From Rhizobium sp. 11515TR (GTDB taxonomy: Bacteria > Pseudomonadota > Alphaproteobacteria > Rhizobiales > Rhizobiaceae): a DNA stretch of 64,000 nucleotides. Under the pieces are notes generated by a model, which made no database searches, was not told the origin of the DNA, and was given only the letters and a program-made list of their open reading frames with translations. Positions 27,088 to 35,834 of the stretch are shown here, piece after piece. The position numbers were made by a program, and so were the translations under genes. The stretch covers positions 1,965,501 to 2,029,500 of the forward strand of contig NZ_CP022998.1 of the NCBI RefSeq assembly GCF_002277895.1, written 5' to 3'. The stretch's first letter is position 1. Each line of letters starts with the position of its first letter.

Positions 27088-28020
27088 TCAGGCGCTCAGC
27101 ATCAGATCCATATTCTGTACGGCTGCACCCGATGCGCCCTTGCCGAGATTGTCGAGCAGCGCCACCAGATTGACTTGCGCTCCGCCCGGCGTGCCGAAGA
27201 CGAAGAGCTTCATCGTGTCCTTGCCGGCAAGCTCGACGGCGTTGACGCGGGGCAGGGTGCGGCTCTCATCGAGCGAAACGACCTGAACGATATCCTGACC
27301 GGCATAATGCTCGACGAGCGCGGCGTGAATGCTCTCCAGCGTCGCGCCTTCCGCGAGGTCGCCGAGATGCAGCGGCACCTGCACGATCATGCCCTGGGGG
27401 AAGCGGCTGACGGAGGGCGAGAAGATCGGCGCGCGCTCCAGCAGGCCGTGCGTCGTCATCTCGGGCACATGCTTGTGGGTCAGCGGCAGGCCGTAGAGGA
27501 AGTGCGGCGCGGTGATCGCATCCGGATGATCCGGATTTTCCATCTGGGCGATCATCTGCTTGCCGCCGCCGGTGTAGCCGGACACTGCATTGACCGTCAC
27601 GGGATAGTCCGCCGGAAGGATGCCGGCGGCGCGCAGTGGCCGGATGACACCGATCGCGCCTGTCGGATAGCAGCCGGGATTGGCGACGAAACGTGCTGCC
27701 TTGATCTTGCTGCCTTGGTTGCTGTCCATTTCGGCAAAGCCATAGGCCCAGTCGGGGTGGATGCGGAAAGCCGTCGAGGTGTCGATGACGCGGACATTGT
27801 TGTTGCCCGCCACCATCTTCACCGCTTCCTTCGACGCATCGTCGGGCAGGCAGAGGATGGCGATATCGGCGCTATTCAGCATGTCCTCGCGCATGGCGGC
27901 GTTGCGACGTTCAGCTTCGGGAATTGACAGCAGCTCGACATCGCGGCGGTCGGCCATGCGCGTGCGGATCTGCAAGCCCGTGGTTCCGTGTTCGCCATCG
28001 ATGAAGATTTTCGGTGCCAT
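27088..28020 (-). CDS. argC: N-acetyl-gamma-glutamyl-phosphate reductase (type 2)
   Basis: ArgC reduces N-acetylglutamyl phosphate to the semialdehyde with NADPH in arginine synthesis. The 310-residue product is the shorter type 2 form. It has the N-terminal dinucleotide fold ([14 protein letters not shown]), the catalytic Cys117 in ANPGCYPTG and the substrate-site [12 protein letters not shown] and HKHVPEM segments. It sits next to the agmatinase gene on the same strand, with a 137-base gap. Confidence 0.96.
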   Translation of the reverse strand: MAPKIFIDGEHGTTGLQIRTRMADRRDVELLSIPEAERRNAAMREDMLNSADIAILCLPDDASKEAVKMVAGNNNVRVIDTSTAFRIHPDWAYGFAEMDSNQGSKIKAARFVANPGCYPTGAIGVIRPLRAAGILPADYPVTVNAVSGYTGGGKQMIAQMENPDHPDAITAPHFLYGLPLTHKHVPEMTTHGLLERAPIFSPSVSRFPQGMIVQVPLHLGDLAEGATLESIHAALVEHYAGQDIVQVVSLDESRTLPRVNAVELAGKDTMKLFVFGTPGGAQVNLVALLDNLGKGASGAAVQNMDLMLSA

Positions 28021-28157
28021 CTTATTCCCGCTCTTTCAATAGGTTGAGAGTGTTTCCGGACTCAGTTTGCCATGCAGTTGATTCAATTTCATAACGGTCG
28101 TTGCTGAAGCGGCGGCGCGACTTTCAAAAACCATCGCGCCTATCCTGAAATCATGTC

Positions 28158-29141
28158 TCAACGACCGCTCGCACGTCGTTCGGCGTGGAGACCGAGCATA
28201 TACATTGCCACGGTCGCCCCCGCAATGGCAGTGATGTCGGCGTGATCGTACGCCGGCGAGACTTCGACGACATCGGCGCCCCTGATGTCCAGCTGGTGCA
28301 GCCGCTGCAGCACTGACAGGATCTTGGCGCTGGAAGGGCCCCCTGCGACCGGCGTTCCCGTGCCCGGAGCAAACGCCGGATCGAGGCAATCTATATCGAA
28401 GGTCAGATAAGTTGGCGCGCCTTTGGTATGCGAGATGATCGTCGAAGCGATCTCGCCGGCGTTCATGTCCTCGACCTGATGGCCATACAGAATTTGGATA
28501 CCAAAATCGTCGGGCGCATGCGTGCGGATGCCAATCTGGATGGAGCGGTCCGGGTCGATCAGCCCGTCGCGTACGGCGCGCGCAACGAAGGAGCCGTGGT
28601 CGATGCGCCTGCCATCATCGAACCAGGTATCCTGATGGGCATCGAATTGCACCAGTGCCAGCGGTCCGTGCTTGGCGGCATGGGCCTTCAACAGCGGCCA
28701 TGTAACGAAATGGTCGCCGCCGAGCGTCAGCAGGAAGGCGCCACTGTCGAGGATCGTCGCCGCCTGTCTTTCGATTGCAGCGGGTGTCTCCTGATGGTTG
28801 CCGTAGTCGAGCAGGCAATCGCCATAGTCGATGACGGCCATCTCGGCGAAGAGGTCGCGATTGAACGGATATTGCGGATCATTGTCGAAGATGGCCGATG
28901 CACGGCGGATCGCCTGCGGCCCGAAACGCGTTCCCGGCCGGTTCGAGGTGGCTGCATCGAAGGGGATGCCCCAGACCACGGCATCGGCGCCTTCGAGCGA
29001 CTTGGTAAATCGGCGGCGCATGAAGGAGAGCGCACCGGCAAAGGTCGGGTCGCTGGCAGCCGAGGTCAGGCTGGCGGCAGTGAAGGCGTGATCAATCGAG
29101 GTGCTCGGCAAGCGCGTCTCCCTTGCGCAGCTGGAAATCAT
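28158..29141 (-). CDS. speB: Agmatinase (ureohydrolase family)
   Basis: The enzyme hydrolyses agmatine to putrescine and urea. The 327-residue product has every Mn-binding motif of the arginase/agmatinase family: LTLGGDHF, VQFDAHQDT and FDIDCLDPAFAPGTGTP. The substrate loop reads DHGSFVARA. The N-terminus (about 30 residues) is unusual, and the ATG at 29141 overlaps the upstream gene by 50 bases; no better start was found. Guanidinobutyrase or another ureohydrolase activity cannot be excluded from sequence alone. Confidence 0.88.
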   Translation of the reverse strand: MISSCARETRLPSTSIDHAFTAASLTSAASDPTFAGALSFMRRRFTKSLEGADAVVWGIPFDAATSNRPGTRFGPQAIRRASAIFDNDPQYPFNRDLFAEMAVIDYGDCLLDYGNHQETPAAIERQAATILDSGAFLLTLGGDHFVTWPLLKAHAAKHGPLALVQFDAHQDTWFDDGRRIDHGSFVARAVRDGLIDPDRSIQIGIRTHAPDDFGIQILYGHQVEDMNAGEIASTIISHTKGAPTYLTFDIDCLDPAFAPGTGTPVAGGPSSAKILSVLQRLHQLDIRGADVVEVSPAYDHADITAIAGATVAMYMLGLHAERRASGR

Positions 29142-29469
29142 AAGCCCGTTCTACCCGCGCTATGCGAACCTTATATTGTTCATACCAGCGCTCGCGGCCT
29201 AGTTTCTGCGCCGCCAGATGGGCGACGACGTTCTTCCAGGCAAGAATGCTTTCCTCGTCTCGCCAGAAGGAATTGGTGATACCGAAGCCATCGGCGCCTC
29301 TCGCACTCTCAAGACCAAGGCAGCCGTCTTGCGCCAATGCCATTTCCTCCATGTGTTCGCCCATGGCGCCATAGCCATTGTCGCCGGCTGTCCGGATCGA
29401 AGCGAAGGAGACGATATAATAGGGCGGCTCGGGAGTGGCCGCAAAGCGGGATGCCTTGTTGGTGCTCAT
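29092..29469 (-). CDS. Putative antibiotic biosynthesis monooxygenase-like (ABM) protein
   Basis: The 125-residue protein resembles small dimeric alpha-beta barrel proteins of the ABM type (PPYYIVSFASIRT, then MEEMALAQDGCLGLESARG and FGITNSFWRDEESILAWKN). Such proteins include heme-degrading and quinol-oxidising enzymes, but many have no known substrate. Start at the ATG at 29469 after GAGG; the frame is open a few codons further. It overlaps the agmatinase start by 50 bases and may be co-expressed with it. Confidence 0.75.
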   Translation of the reverse strand: MSTNKASRFAATPEPPYYIVSFASIRTAGDNGYGAMGEHMEEMALAQDGCLGLESARGADGFGITNSFWRDEESILAWKNVVAHLAAQKLGRERWYEQYKVRIARVERAYDFQLRKGDALAEHLD

Positions 29470-29532
29470 GACGTGCCTCACGGGATGGAACGGAATTCCG
29501 TCTGTGAATCGCAGATAGGTCGTGTTCGATGC

Positions 29533-29796
29533 TTATTTGCCCAATCGAGCGGTGCATTGATACGTCTTTTTCACGCAGGCGATCTGCGGCGTTGAGCAAT
29601 CGGCCCGCCCATCGGTCACGACACAATAGGAGCAGCTGTCGTTGAATTCGCGACAGTCCGGGTTTGCCTGAAGAAAAGCCTTCATGCTCTGCATTTCTGC
29701 GGCCTTATCGGCTGGCGGAGCTGGCTGTGCATCGTCGCACAGAACAGGTGCGGCGCTGGCCATCAAAAGCAGAAGCGAAAAGATGAATCCACGCAT
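29533..29796 (-). CDS. Small secreted Cys-rich protein, function unknown
   Basis: The 87-residue product has a signal peptide ending near residue 20 (APVLC). The mature chain carries six more Cys (DCREFNDSCSYC, DCSTPQIAC, then YQC), an even number that suggests disulfides in the periplasm. GGGAGAG lies before the ATG at 29796. I do not recognise a family. Confidence 0.65.
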   Translation of the reverse strand: MRGFIFSLLLLMASAAPVLCDDAQPAPPADKAAEMQSMKAFLQANPDCREFNDSCSYCVVTDGRADCSTPQIACVKKTYQCTARLGK

Positions 29797-29880
29797 TGAA
29801 CTCTCCCGATGCTTGTATCGGAACTTTGCCACAAAACGCGCCGCTTGCCTCGGCGGATCTGCGCCTTTTCTCATGCTGCA

Positions 29881-29912
29881 AAAGAAAAAGGCCGGGGAAA
29901 ACCCAGCCTTTC
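29881..29912 (-). terminator. Terminator of the rplM-rpsI operon
   Basis: On the minus strand AAAGGCTGGG pairs with CCCGGCCTTT (one G-T pair) around a short T/C loop and runs into TTCTTT. Confidence 0.8.
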
Positions 29913-29937
29913 CAAAAATCCGATCTCGGATAAGCGA

Positions 29938-30408
29938 TTAACGCTTGGAGAACTGGAAGGAACGACGTGCCTTTGCACGGCCGTACTTCTTACGTTCGAC
30001 AACGCGGCTGTCGCGGGTCAGGAAGCCACCCTTCTTCAGCACGGAGCGCAGGCCCGGCTCGAAGTAGGTGATCGCCTTGGACAGGCCGTGACGAACGGCA
30101 CCGGCCTGGCCGGAGAGGCCGCCGCCGGCAACGGTTGCGATGATGTCGAACTGGCCGTCACGGGCAGCAGCGACGATCGGCTGACGCAGGATCATCTGCA
30201 GAACCGGACGGGCGAAGTAAGCCGTGTAGTCCTTGCCGTTGACGATGATCTTGCCGGAGCCGGCCTTGACCCAAACGCGGGCTACGGCGTCCTTGCGCTT
30301 GCCCGTCGCGTAGGAGCGGCCGAGCGAGTCAACCTTGCGGACGTGAACCGGAGCAGCAGCTGCTTCCGACGTCGTGCCGAGGTCCTTCAGGGAGGAAAGG
30401 TCAGCCAT
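29938..30408 (-). CDS. rpsI: 30S ribosomal protein S9
   Basis: S9 binds the head of the small subunit and its tail reaches the P site. The 156-residue product has the S9 domain ([18 protein letters not shown], then GRGLSGQAG-like [14 protein letters not shown]) and ends with the conserved basic [16 protein letters not shown]. It carries the N-terminal extension (about 25 residues, Ala-rich) typical of alphaproteobacteria. It follows rplM by 2 bases in one operon. Confidence 0.98.
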   Translation of the reverse strand: MADLSSLKDLGTTSEAAAAPVHVRKVDSLGRSYATGKRKDAVARVWVKAGSGKIIVNGKDYTAYFARPVLQMILRQPIVAAARDGQFDIIATVAGGGLSGQAGAVRHGLSKAITYFEPGLRSVLKKGGFLTRDSRVVERKKYGRAKARRSFQFSKR

Positions 30409-30410
30409 TA

Positions 30411-30875
30411 TCAGGCGCTCCTTACGTTCTTCTTGTTCAGCTTGGCGACGTCGAGGACGACCGGCTGCTGAGCTTCGTGGGGATGGTTGGAGCCGGCGTA
30501 GACGCGCAGGTTCTTCATCTGGCGACGGCCGAGCGGGCCGCGGGGAACCATGCGCTCGACGGCCTTCTCAACGACGCGCTCCGGGAAGCGGCCTTCGATG
30601 ATCTGGCGAGCCGTACGCTCCTTGATACCGCCGGCATAACCGGTGTGCCAGTAATAAACCTTGTCTTCGTACTTCTTGCCGGTGAAGACGACCTTGTCGG
30701 CATTGATGACGATGACGTTGTCGCCGTCGTCGACGTGCGGCGTGAAGGTAGCCTTATGCTTGCCGCGCAGACGCATTGCGATGATAGAAGCGAGGCGGCC
30801 AACGACAAGCCCTTCGGCGTCGATGAGAACCCACTTCTTCTCCACCTCTGCAGGCTTCTGGGAGAAGGTTGCCAT
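30411..30875 (-). CDS. rplM: 50S ribosomal protein L13
   Basis: L13 is an early-assembly large-subunit protein. The 154-residue product has [17 protein letters not shown], the [17 protein letters not shown] strand and the [16 protein letters not shown] motif. It is the first gene of the operon. A long leader with two hairpins lies upstream, compatible with the feedback control by L13 reported for the E. coli rplM-rpsI operon. Confidence 0.98.
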   Translation of the reverse strand: MATFSQKPAEVEKKWVLIDAEGLVVGRLASIIAMRLRGKHKATFTPHVDDGDNVIVINADKVVFTGKKYEDKVYYWHTGYAGGIKERTARQIIEGRFPERVVEKAVERMVPRGPLGRRQMKNLRVYAGSNHPHEAQQPVVLDVAKLNKKNVRSA

Positions 30876-30936
30876 GTTGCATACTCTCTTTTAGGACCCT
30901 TGGCCCGAAGGCGTCTGGGCGTTTCTTGTTGCTTGG

Positions 30937-30986
30937 TTTGGCACGCATGGATGGGTGCCAAAAAGAAAGCAGCCCGGAAAAGCTGC
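30937..30986 (-). promoter_or_regulatory. Two leader hairpins upstream of rplM
   Basis: TTTGGCAC (30937-30944) pairs with GTGCCAAA (30955-30962). GCAGC (30969-30973) pairs with GCTGC (30982-30986), and on the minus strand this second hairpin is followed by TTTCTTTTT. The pair looks like an attenuator or r-protein-binding leader. Confidence 0.45.
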
Positions 30987-31112
30987 AATCTGCGGCGGCT
31001 TATAGATCGATTAAGAGTCAGGGTCAATATCGTCTGATTGGGAGGCTGTAAAAATTATAAAGCAAAATCAACATGTTGCTTGTGTGGTAAAATAAAACCA
31101 CATAATTTATCA

Positions 31113-31949
31113 TCAACCCAGCCGCAAAACCAGCACTCCGCCAGCAATAATGGCGCCGGCAATATACCGCCAGATGCTGGATCGCTCCTTCAAAATAACG
31201 ACGGATATTACCAAAGCGAAGAGGATCGAAGTCTCGCGCAAGGCGGCGACCATGGCAACCGGCGCCTTCGTCATCGCCCACAATGCCAGTCCGTAGGAGG
31301 CGATCGAACCGCCGCCGCCGATCAGCCCGCGCCACCAGTTATAGCGGACGTGGGCGGCGACGGCATTGATGCCGCGTTGTGATATCGCCCAGGCGAATAG
31401 GAGGATGGGCGGCAGGAGCGCCATCCATAGAGTATAGGAAACCGAATTGCCCGATATTCGCGCGCCGATGCCATCGACATAGGTATATGTGGCGATGACA
31501 ACGGCATTGGCGAGGGCGAGAACGATCGCCCGGCGGCTGCCCTTTCGGGCCTCGAAGGCAAGTGTCAATATGCCGGCACAAATGGTCATGGTGCCGATCA
31601 ATGCGCCGCCCGAAAGCGTTTCCTTCAGGATGAAGCTGCTTGTCGAGACAATGATGAGTGGCGCGACACCGCGCATCAGCGGATAGACGAGCCCGATATC
31701 CCCGGCGCGATAAGCGGCCGCCACCAGCTGGAAGTAGGCGAATTGAAGGATGGCCGAGGCACCGATGAACGGCCAGGCCGCAGAGGCGGGCAGGGGAAGG
31801 AACGGTAGAAGGGGCAATGCCGCGACCGCGCCGCCGGCCGAAACCAGCGCCGCATCGAGCGACTTGTCGGTTCCGGCCTTGATGATCGCATTCCACGTCG
31901 CGTGCAGCAGGGCGCCGAAAAGAACGAGCGCGATAACGTCGAGAGACAC
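31113..31949 (-). CDS. EamA/DMT superfamily transporter
   Basis: The 278-residue protein (from the GTG at 31949) has ten predicted spans in two five-helix EamA halves. The first half begins LVLFGALLHATWNAIIKAG and the second holds WWRGLIGGGGSIASYGLALW and ILKERSSIWRYIAGAIIAGG, both with the standard E-R-x-x-W ends. These proteins export amino acids or other metabolites; the substrate is unknown. The frame is open to 32015, but the GTG has GAGG upstream and gives the typical length. Confidence 0.85.
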   Translation of the reverse strand: MSLDVIALVLFGALLHATWNAIIKAGTDKSLDAALVSAGGAVAALPLLPFLPLPASAAWPFIGASAILQFAYFQLVAAAYRAGDIGLVYPLMRGVAPLIIVSTSSFILKETLSGGALIGTMTICAGILTLAFEARKGSRRAIVLALANAVVIATYTYVDGIGARISGNSVSYTLWMALLPPILLFAWAISQRGINAVAAHVRYNWWRGLIGGGGSIASYGLALWAMTKAPVAMVAALRETSILFALVISVVILKERSSIWRYIAGAIIAGGVLVLRLG

Positions 31950-32147
31950 GGAAAACCTCGGAAATTGGCAGGCGTAATGGCAATGCTTGGTATTTTGTGG
32001 GAGTGCGGTCCCCATATGATCCGCAATACATCGAAAAGCAACGAAATATCGATCATTCTGACGGCTTCCCCTTCGCTCCGGTCATGAGGGGCGCCGAGAA
32101 TGGGTTTTCGTTATGTTCCAAATCGCCCTTTCTAGAATTATAAATAA

Positions 32148-32199
32148 CTAATTTATTGGAGTATGAAGCGCGAACAAATATCGCATGTCCTGTGAACGC
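32148..32199. repeat. Degenerate direct repeat, copy 1
   Basis: This 52-base segment begins CTAATTTAT and ends with a 30-base core (GCGAACAAA to GAACGC at 32170-32199) that matches copy 2 at 26 of 30 positions. The two anchors have identical spacing in both copies. Confidence 0.6.
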
Positions 32200-32548
32200 G
32201 GGAGTAGCATTAGACACTTCTTACTTAAAAACGACAGAGGGCTGTGTCGCCTGCAGCGCCGTGTGTTGCCGGGCGTGCGAAAATCGCCGCGCAAACGCCG
32301 CGCGCAATCTCTCTTTTCCCCATGAATAGAGTGGATAATTCTACAAGAGATGAAAAATATTACAGCTAGCGCGCGATGCCGCTGATAAAAATCATACTAA
32401 GAGCTAAGTATAGAATCATCGAATCAAAACTTGATGGGGTATATCATTGCGCGAACTCGAAAATTATTCTGTGGAAAAAATAATGAAATAGCATATGTTC
32501 CGCGTTCGCATTCGGTTCTCGTTGGAATTGACTGTCCATGCGAAGTTT

Positions 32549-32600
32549 CTAATTTATATGCGAATAAATAGCGAACAAAGATTGCATTTCCTGAGAACGC
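32549..32600. repeat. Degenerate direct repeat, copy 2
   Basis: Same layout as copy 1: CTAATTTAT at 32549, then after 22 bases from its start the core GCGAACAAA to GAACGC at 32571-32600. The interval between is poorly conserved. Confidence 0.6.
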
Positions 32601-32770
32601 AACCCTGTGGCTTCGGAAAAATTTATGAAAGCGCTTTGGGGAAGGGCTTGAACGCAGGCGTATAAATGCTCGTGCACGGCCACAGTGCCGAAGATGCACC
32701 GTGCCTGCGACAATCAATGGTCGTATCGAACTCGTGAGCCGTCCGCCATATCAGCCGTAATCTATCGCGA

Positions 32771-33097
32771 TCAGCGTCGGAAAATCAAATCATCGTCATC
32801 GAGGTCGGTTGCCGGCCGGCATATGTAGACCGGACAGGACGCGCGATCCTTCGTGGGAAGATAATCCTGATAGGCATAAAAGCCCATATCGCAGGCGCCG
32901 CTGTCGGCGACATAGCGATCATAGAGCGTCATGTTCGGTGTTCTTCTGGCCGGATAGCGCATGATGACCGCGCGCTCCCGATTGATGACCGCCCTGGCCT
33001 CGGCGCAGGTCATGGACATGGAATTATATCGCGAAATCGCCAATGCCGGCGTCGCGGCCGAAGTGACGAGCAGGCCCAGCAGGATGAAATTTTTCAT
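32771..33097 (-). CDS. Small secreted hypothetical protein
   Basis: The 108-residue product starts MKNFILLGLLVTSAATPALA, a standard signal peptide cleaved after ALA at residue 20. The mature part has four Cys in two pairs (MTCAEARAVINRERAVIMRY and SGACDMGF, then SCPVYIC) and an acidic C-terminus. Rhizobia have several such short secreted proteins with an MTCAEA-R motif; none has an assigned role known to me. It is divergent from the CoA-binding protein gene. Confidence 0.7.
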   Translation of the reverse strand: MKNFILLGLLVTSAATPALAISRYNSMSMTCAEARAVINRERAVIMRYPARRTPNMTLYDRYVADSGACDMGFYAYQDYLPTKDRASCPVYICRPATDLDDDDLIFRR

Positions 33098-33210
33098 CTG
33101 AGTAATCCTCCCTGAAGTTGTTATAATACAATATATATACGCGGAGACCGCCATTGCGGTTTCCATATTTGTGACAAAACGCAAGTGTGATCGAGGTGGG
33201 AGGCTTCGTG

Positions 33211-33639
33211 ATGAACCACGATAGTTATGACGATTCCTATATAGCCGATATCCTCTTGTCCGTAAGGACCATCGCGCTCGTCGGCGCTTCGCCCAATCCC
33301 GCGCGCCCGAGCAACGGTGTGATGGCCTATCTCCTGAACAGGGGATATCGCGTCATCCCCATCAATCCTGGACAGGCCGGCAAGGAAATTCTGGGGCAAT
33401 GGGTCTATGCACGCCTGGCCGACATTCCCGAGCCTGTGGATATGGTCGATGTTTTTCGGGCGCCCGAATATCTCCGATCGGTCGTGGAGGAGACGATCAT
33501 GATCGAGCCGCGGCCCCCGGTCATCTGGGGCCAACTCGGTGTGCGTGACGATGCGGCTGCGGCGAGAGCGGAAGCGGCGGGGGTAAGGGTCGTCATGGAC
33601 CGCTGCCCGGCTATCGAGTATCCGCGCCTGGTCGCTTGA
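33211..33639 (+). CDS. CoA-binding domain protein (YccU-like)
   Basis: The 142-residue protein is a single Rossmann-fold CoA-binding domain: TIALVGASPNPARPSNGVMA at the N-terminus, RVIPINPGQAGKEILGQ, then VDMVDVFRAPEY and PVIWGQLGV, with the late MDRCPAIEYPRL motif. It resembles the N-terminal part of succinyl-CoA synthetase alpha, but without the phosphohistidine domain. The ATG at 33211 is preceded by GGGAGG. Its physiological role is unknown. It is followed by metY. Confidence 0.88.
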   Translation: MNHDSYDDSYIADILLSVRTIALVGASPNPARPSNGVMAYLLNRGYRVIPINPGQAGKEILGQWVYARLADIPEPVDMVDVFRAPEYLRSVVEETIMIEPRPPVIWGQLGVRDDAAAARAEAAGVRVVMDRCPAIEYPRLVA

Positions 33640-33806
33640 CCGAGATCATGCATGACGGCGGCATTCGGCCGTTTATCGCGCGATCTCACTGAAAGATGGC
33701 AAGTTTTTTCCGCGAGCCGAGAAGCACGGCAAAGTTCGCGGTTAACTTTCATATGCCACGCGTTATGCTTTTCCCGTTACGAACAAGATCCGGCGGGAGG
33801 AAAATT

Positions 33807-35090
33807 ATGCCAACCAGCAACCCAGGTTTCGACACGCTTGCGATCCACGCCGGCGCGCAGCCGGATCCGGCGACAGGCGCGCGTGCGACGCCGATCTACC
33901 AGACGACATCCTTCGTCTTTCAGGATGCGGATCATGCAGCCGCTCTGTTCGGATTGCAGCAGTTCGGCAATATCTATACGCGTATCATGAACCCGACGCA
34001 GGCCGTGCTGGAAGAGCGCGTGGCTGCCCTTGAGGGCGGAACCGCGGCCCTCGCGGTTGCTTCCGGTCATGCGGCCCAGCTCCTCGTCTTCCATGCCATC
34101 ATGCAGCCGGGCGACAATTTCGTCGCGGCCAAGCGGCTCTATGGTGGCTCGGTCAATCAGTTCGGGCAATCCTTCAAGAATTTCGACTGGCGGGTCCGCT
34201 GGGCCGATTCCGCCGATCCTGCGACCTTCGAAGCACAGATCGACAGCCGCACCCGCGCCGTCTTCATCGAAAGCCTTGCCAATCCCGGCGGCACCTTCGT
34301 CGATATCGCCGCGATCGCAGCCATCGCACACAAGCATGGCCTGCCGCTGATCGTCGACAACACCCTGGCGAGCCCCTATCTCATCCGGCCGCTAGAGCAT
34401 GGCGCCGATATCGTCGTGCATTCGCTGACGAAGTTCCTCGGCGGCCATGGCAATTCCATGGGCGGCATCATCGTCGACGGCGGCACTTTCGACTGGTCCG
34501 CCTCGGGCAATTATCCCATGCTGTCTTCACCGCGTCCGGAATATAACGGCATCGTGCTGCATGCGACCTTCGGCAATTTCGCTTTCGCCATCGCCTGCCG
34601 GGTGCTGGGCCTGCGCGATCTCGGCCCGGCCATCTCGCCGTTCAATGCCTTTCTGATCCTGACGGGCATTGAGACGTTGCCGCTGCGCATGCAGCGCCAT
34701 TCCGACAATGCGGCTGCCGTTGCACGCTGGTTGAAGGCACAGGAGAAGGTGGCATGGGTCAACTATTCCGGCCTGGAGGACGATCCGAACCACGCCCTAC
34801 AGCAGCGTTATTCGCCAAAGGGCGCGGGCTCCGTTTTCACCTTCGGACTGAAGGGTGGTTATGAAGCGGGCAAGGGGCTGGTCGAAGGCCTGGAGCTCTT
34901 CTCGCATCTTGCCAATATCGGCGATACGCGTTCGCTCGTCATCCATCCCGCCTCGACGACCCACAAGCAGTTGACCGATGAGCAGAAGGTTGCCGCCGGC
35001 GCCGGCCCGGATGTCGTACGTCTGTCCATCGGCATCGAGGACGTCAAGGACATCATCGCCGACCTGGAGCAGGCGCTGGCGAAAGTCTGA
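33807..35090 (+). CDS. metY: O-acetylhomoserine aminocarboxypropyltransferase (O-acetylhomoserine sulfhydrylase)
   Basis: This PLP enzyme makes homocysteine from O-acetylhomoserine and sulfide in direct methionine synthesis. The 427-residue product has the Cys/Met metabolism PLP fold: [20 protein letters not shown] at the start, [19 protein letters not shown] and the PLP Lys at residue 209 in [12 protein letters not shown]. The length and the internal GGIIVDGG insertion fit the MetY group rather than cystathionine gamma-synthase. I use the ATG at 33807 behind GGGAGGA. A related O-succinylhomoserine activity cannot be ruled out. Confidence 0.93.
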   Translation: MPTSNPGFDTLAIHAGAQPDPATGARATPIYQTTSFVFQDADHAAALFGLQQFGNIYTRIMNPTQAVLEERVAALEGGTAALAVASGHAAQLLVFHAIMQPGDNFVAAKRLYGGSVNQFGQSFKNFDWRVRWADSADPATFEAQIDSRTRAVFIESLANPGGTFVDIAAIAAIAHKHGLPLIVDNTLASPYLIRPLEHGADIVVHSLTKFLGGHGNSMGGIIVDGGTFDWSASGNYPMLSSPRPEYNGIVLHATFGNFAFAIACRVLGLRDLGPAISPFNAFLILTGIETLPLRMQRHSDNAAAVARWLKAQEKVAWVNYSGLEDDPNHALQQRYSPKGAGSVFTFGLKGGYEAGKGLVEGLELFSHLANIGDTRSLVIHPASTTHKQLTDEQKVAAGAGPDVVRLSIGIEDVKDIIADLEQALAKV

Positions 35091-35160
35091 GGACTGGCCC
35101 GCAGGAAGCGGAAAAAGCTTGCCGGCCACTTTGACCGAAGTGAATTTCATGCTTGTTTCG

Positions 35161-35195
35161 GTCCGCGATCGCCAACGGCAGTCGCGGACTTTTTT
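35161..35195 (+). terminator. Terminator of metY
   Basis: GTCCGCGA and TCGCGGAC pair at 35161-35168 and 35182-35189, followed by six T. Confidence 0.85.
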
Positions 35196-35228
35196 GGTCT
35201 TGCGAAGTGTGACCGACGGGAGATGTAT

Positions 35229-35573
35229 GTGACAACCTATGTGCAACTGAATGTCGATGGCGTGGAGCCCGAGGCGGGAAAGCCCGCGGCGGACCGTCTC
35301 ATTTCGGGAGCCCCAACCTTCCGAACCTGGAGTCTCGATGAGACCGAAGGCGGCCTTTACGCTGGCATATGGGAGGCGACGCCGGGGAAGTGGAAGATCG
35401 CCTATGACGAGTGGGAGTATTTCAACATTCTCTTCGGCTATTCCATTGTGACAGCCGATGACGGCGAGACGTTTCATTTGCGCGCAGGCGATCGCATGAT
35501 CTTGAAGCCGGGCTTCAAGGGGACATGGGAAGTTATTGAAACGACTCGCAAGGACTATGTAATCCGCCTTTGA
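35229..35573 (+). CDS. Cupin-domain protein (EutQ-like)
   Basis: The 114-residue protein is a single cupin of the DUF861/EutQ type, with GGLYAGIWEATPGKWKIAYD, EWEYFNILFGYSIVTADDG and the late LRAGDRMILKPGFKGTWEV. The classical His metal ligands are mostly replaced, as in that subgroup. The GGGAG at 35218-35222 sits 6 bases before a GTG at 35229, which I take as the start; the ATG at 35223 is too close to it. The function is unknown. Confidence 0.82.
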   Translation: MTTYVQLNVDGVEPEAGKPAADRLISGAPTFRTWSLDETEGGLYAGIWEATPGKWKIAYDEWEYFNILFGYSIVTADDGETFHLRAGDRMILKPGFKGTWEVIETTRKDYVIRL

Positions 35574-35683
35574 GTATGATCTTGATTCAAAACGTGAAGA
35601 TCGCCTTGCTTTGTGAAAGGACGCGAGCCTTTCCCTGTGGCTACGCAATGGCCGCCATGCTTGCTGTAGGTTGTGTCACCGCT

Positions 35684-35712
35684 GCTTCATTAAACTGTCA
35701 TCAAACTGAAAC
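35684..35712 (+). promoter_or_regulatory. Pho box upstream of pstS
   Basis: Three 11-base repeats follow one another: GCTTCATTAAA at 35684, CTGTCATCAAA at 35695 and CTGAAACAATG at 35706. The middle unit matches the PhoB half-site CTGTCA exactly and the others partly. Placement about 120 bases before pstS fits phosphate-starvation activation. Confidence 0.8.
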
Positions 35713-35834
35713 AATGCGGCATTAGAGCCATCACTGTCGTCAGGAGGTCGAGGTGGGGTTCCTAACCGATGGGATACTTCGTGCTCAGCTCCTGCCCGCC
35801 ATCCCTTTCATCACTCTGGGAAGTGAGTTCAATC

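Larger units (their letters stand above)
31950..32770. other. 820-base AT-rich gene-free region
   Basis: No convincing gene on either strand. It is clearly richer in A/T than its surroundings and holds two related segments 401 bases apart (32148-32199 and 32549-32600). It probably includes the EamA promoter at the left. A small RNA is possible, but I see no terminator that would define one. Confidence 0.5.

Noticed and set aside
32424..32717. A 97-codon minus-strand open frame in the AT-rich gap
   Set aside because: No ribosome site, basic low-complexity composition and no domain; it overlaps the repeat copy.
33640..33806. A SAM-II riboswitch upstream of metY
   Set aside because: Such riboswitches are common before rhizobial methionine genes, but I could not find the conserved GATTTA core and pseudoknot pairs here; only a short GCCACGC-like string occurs.
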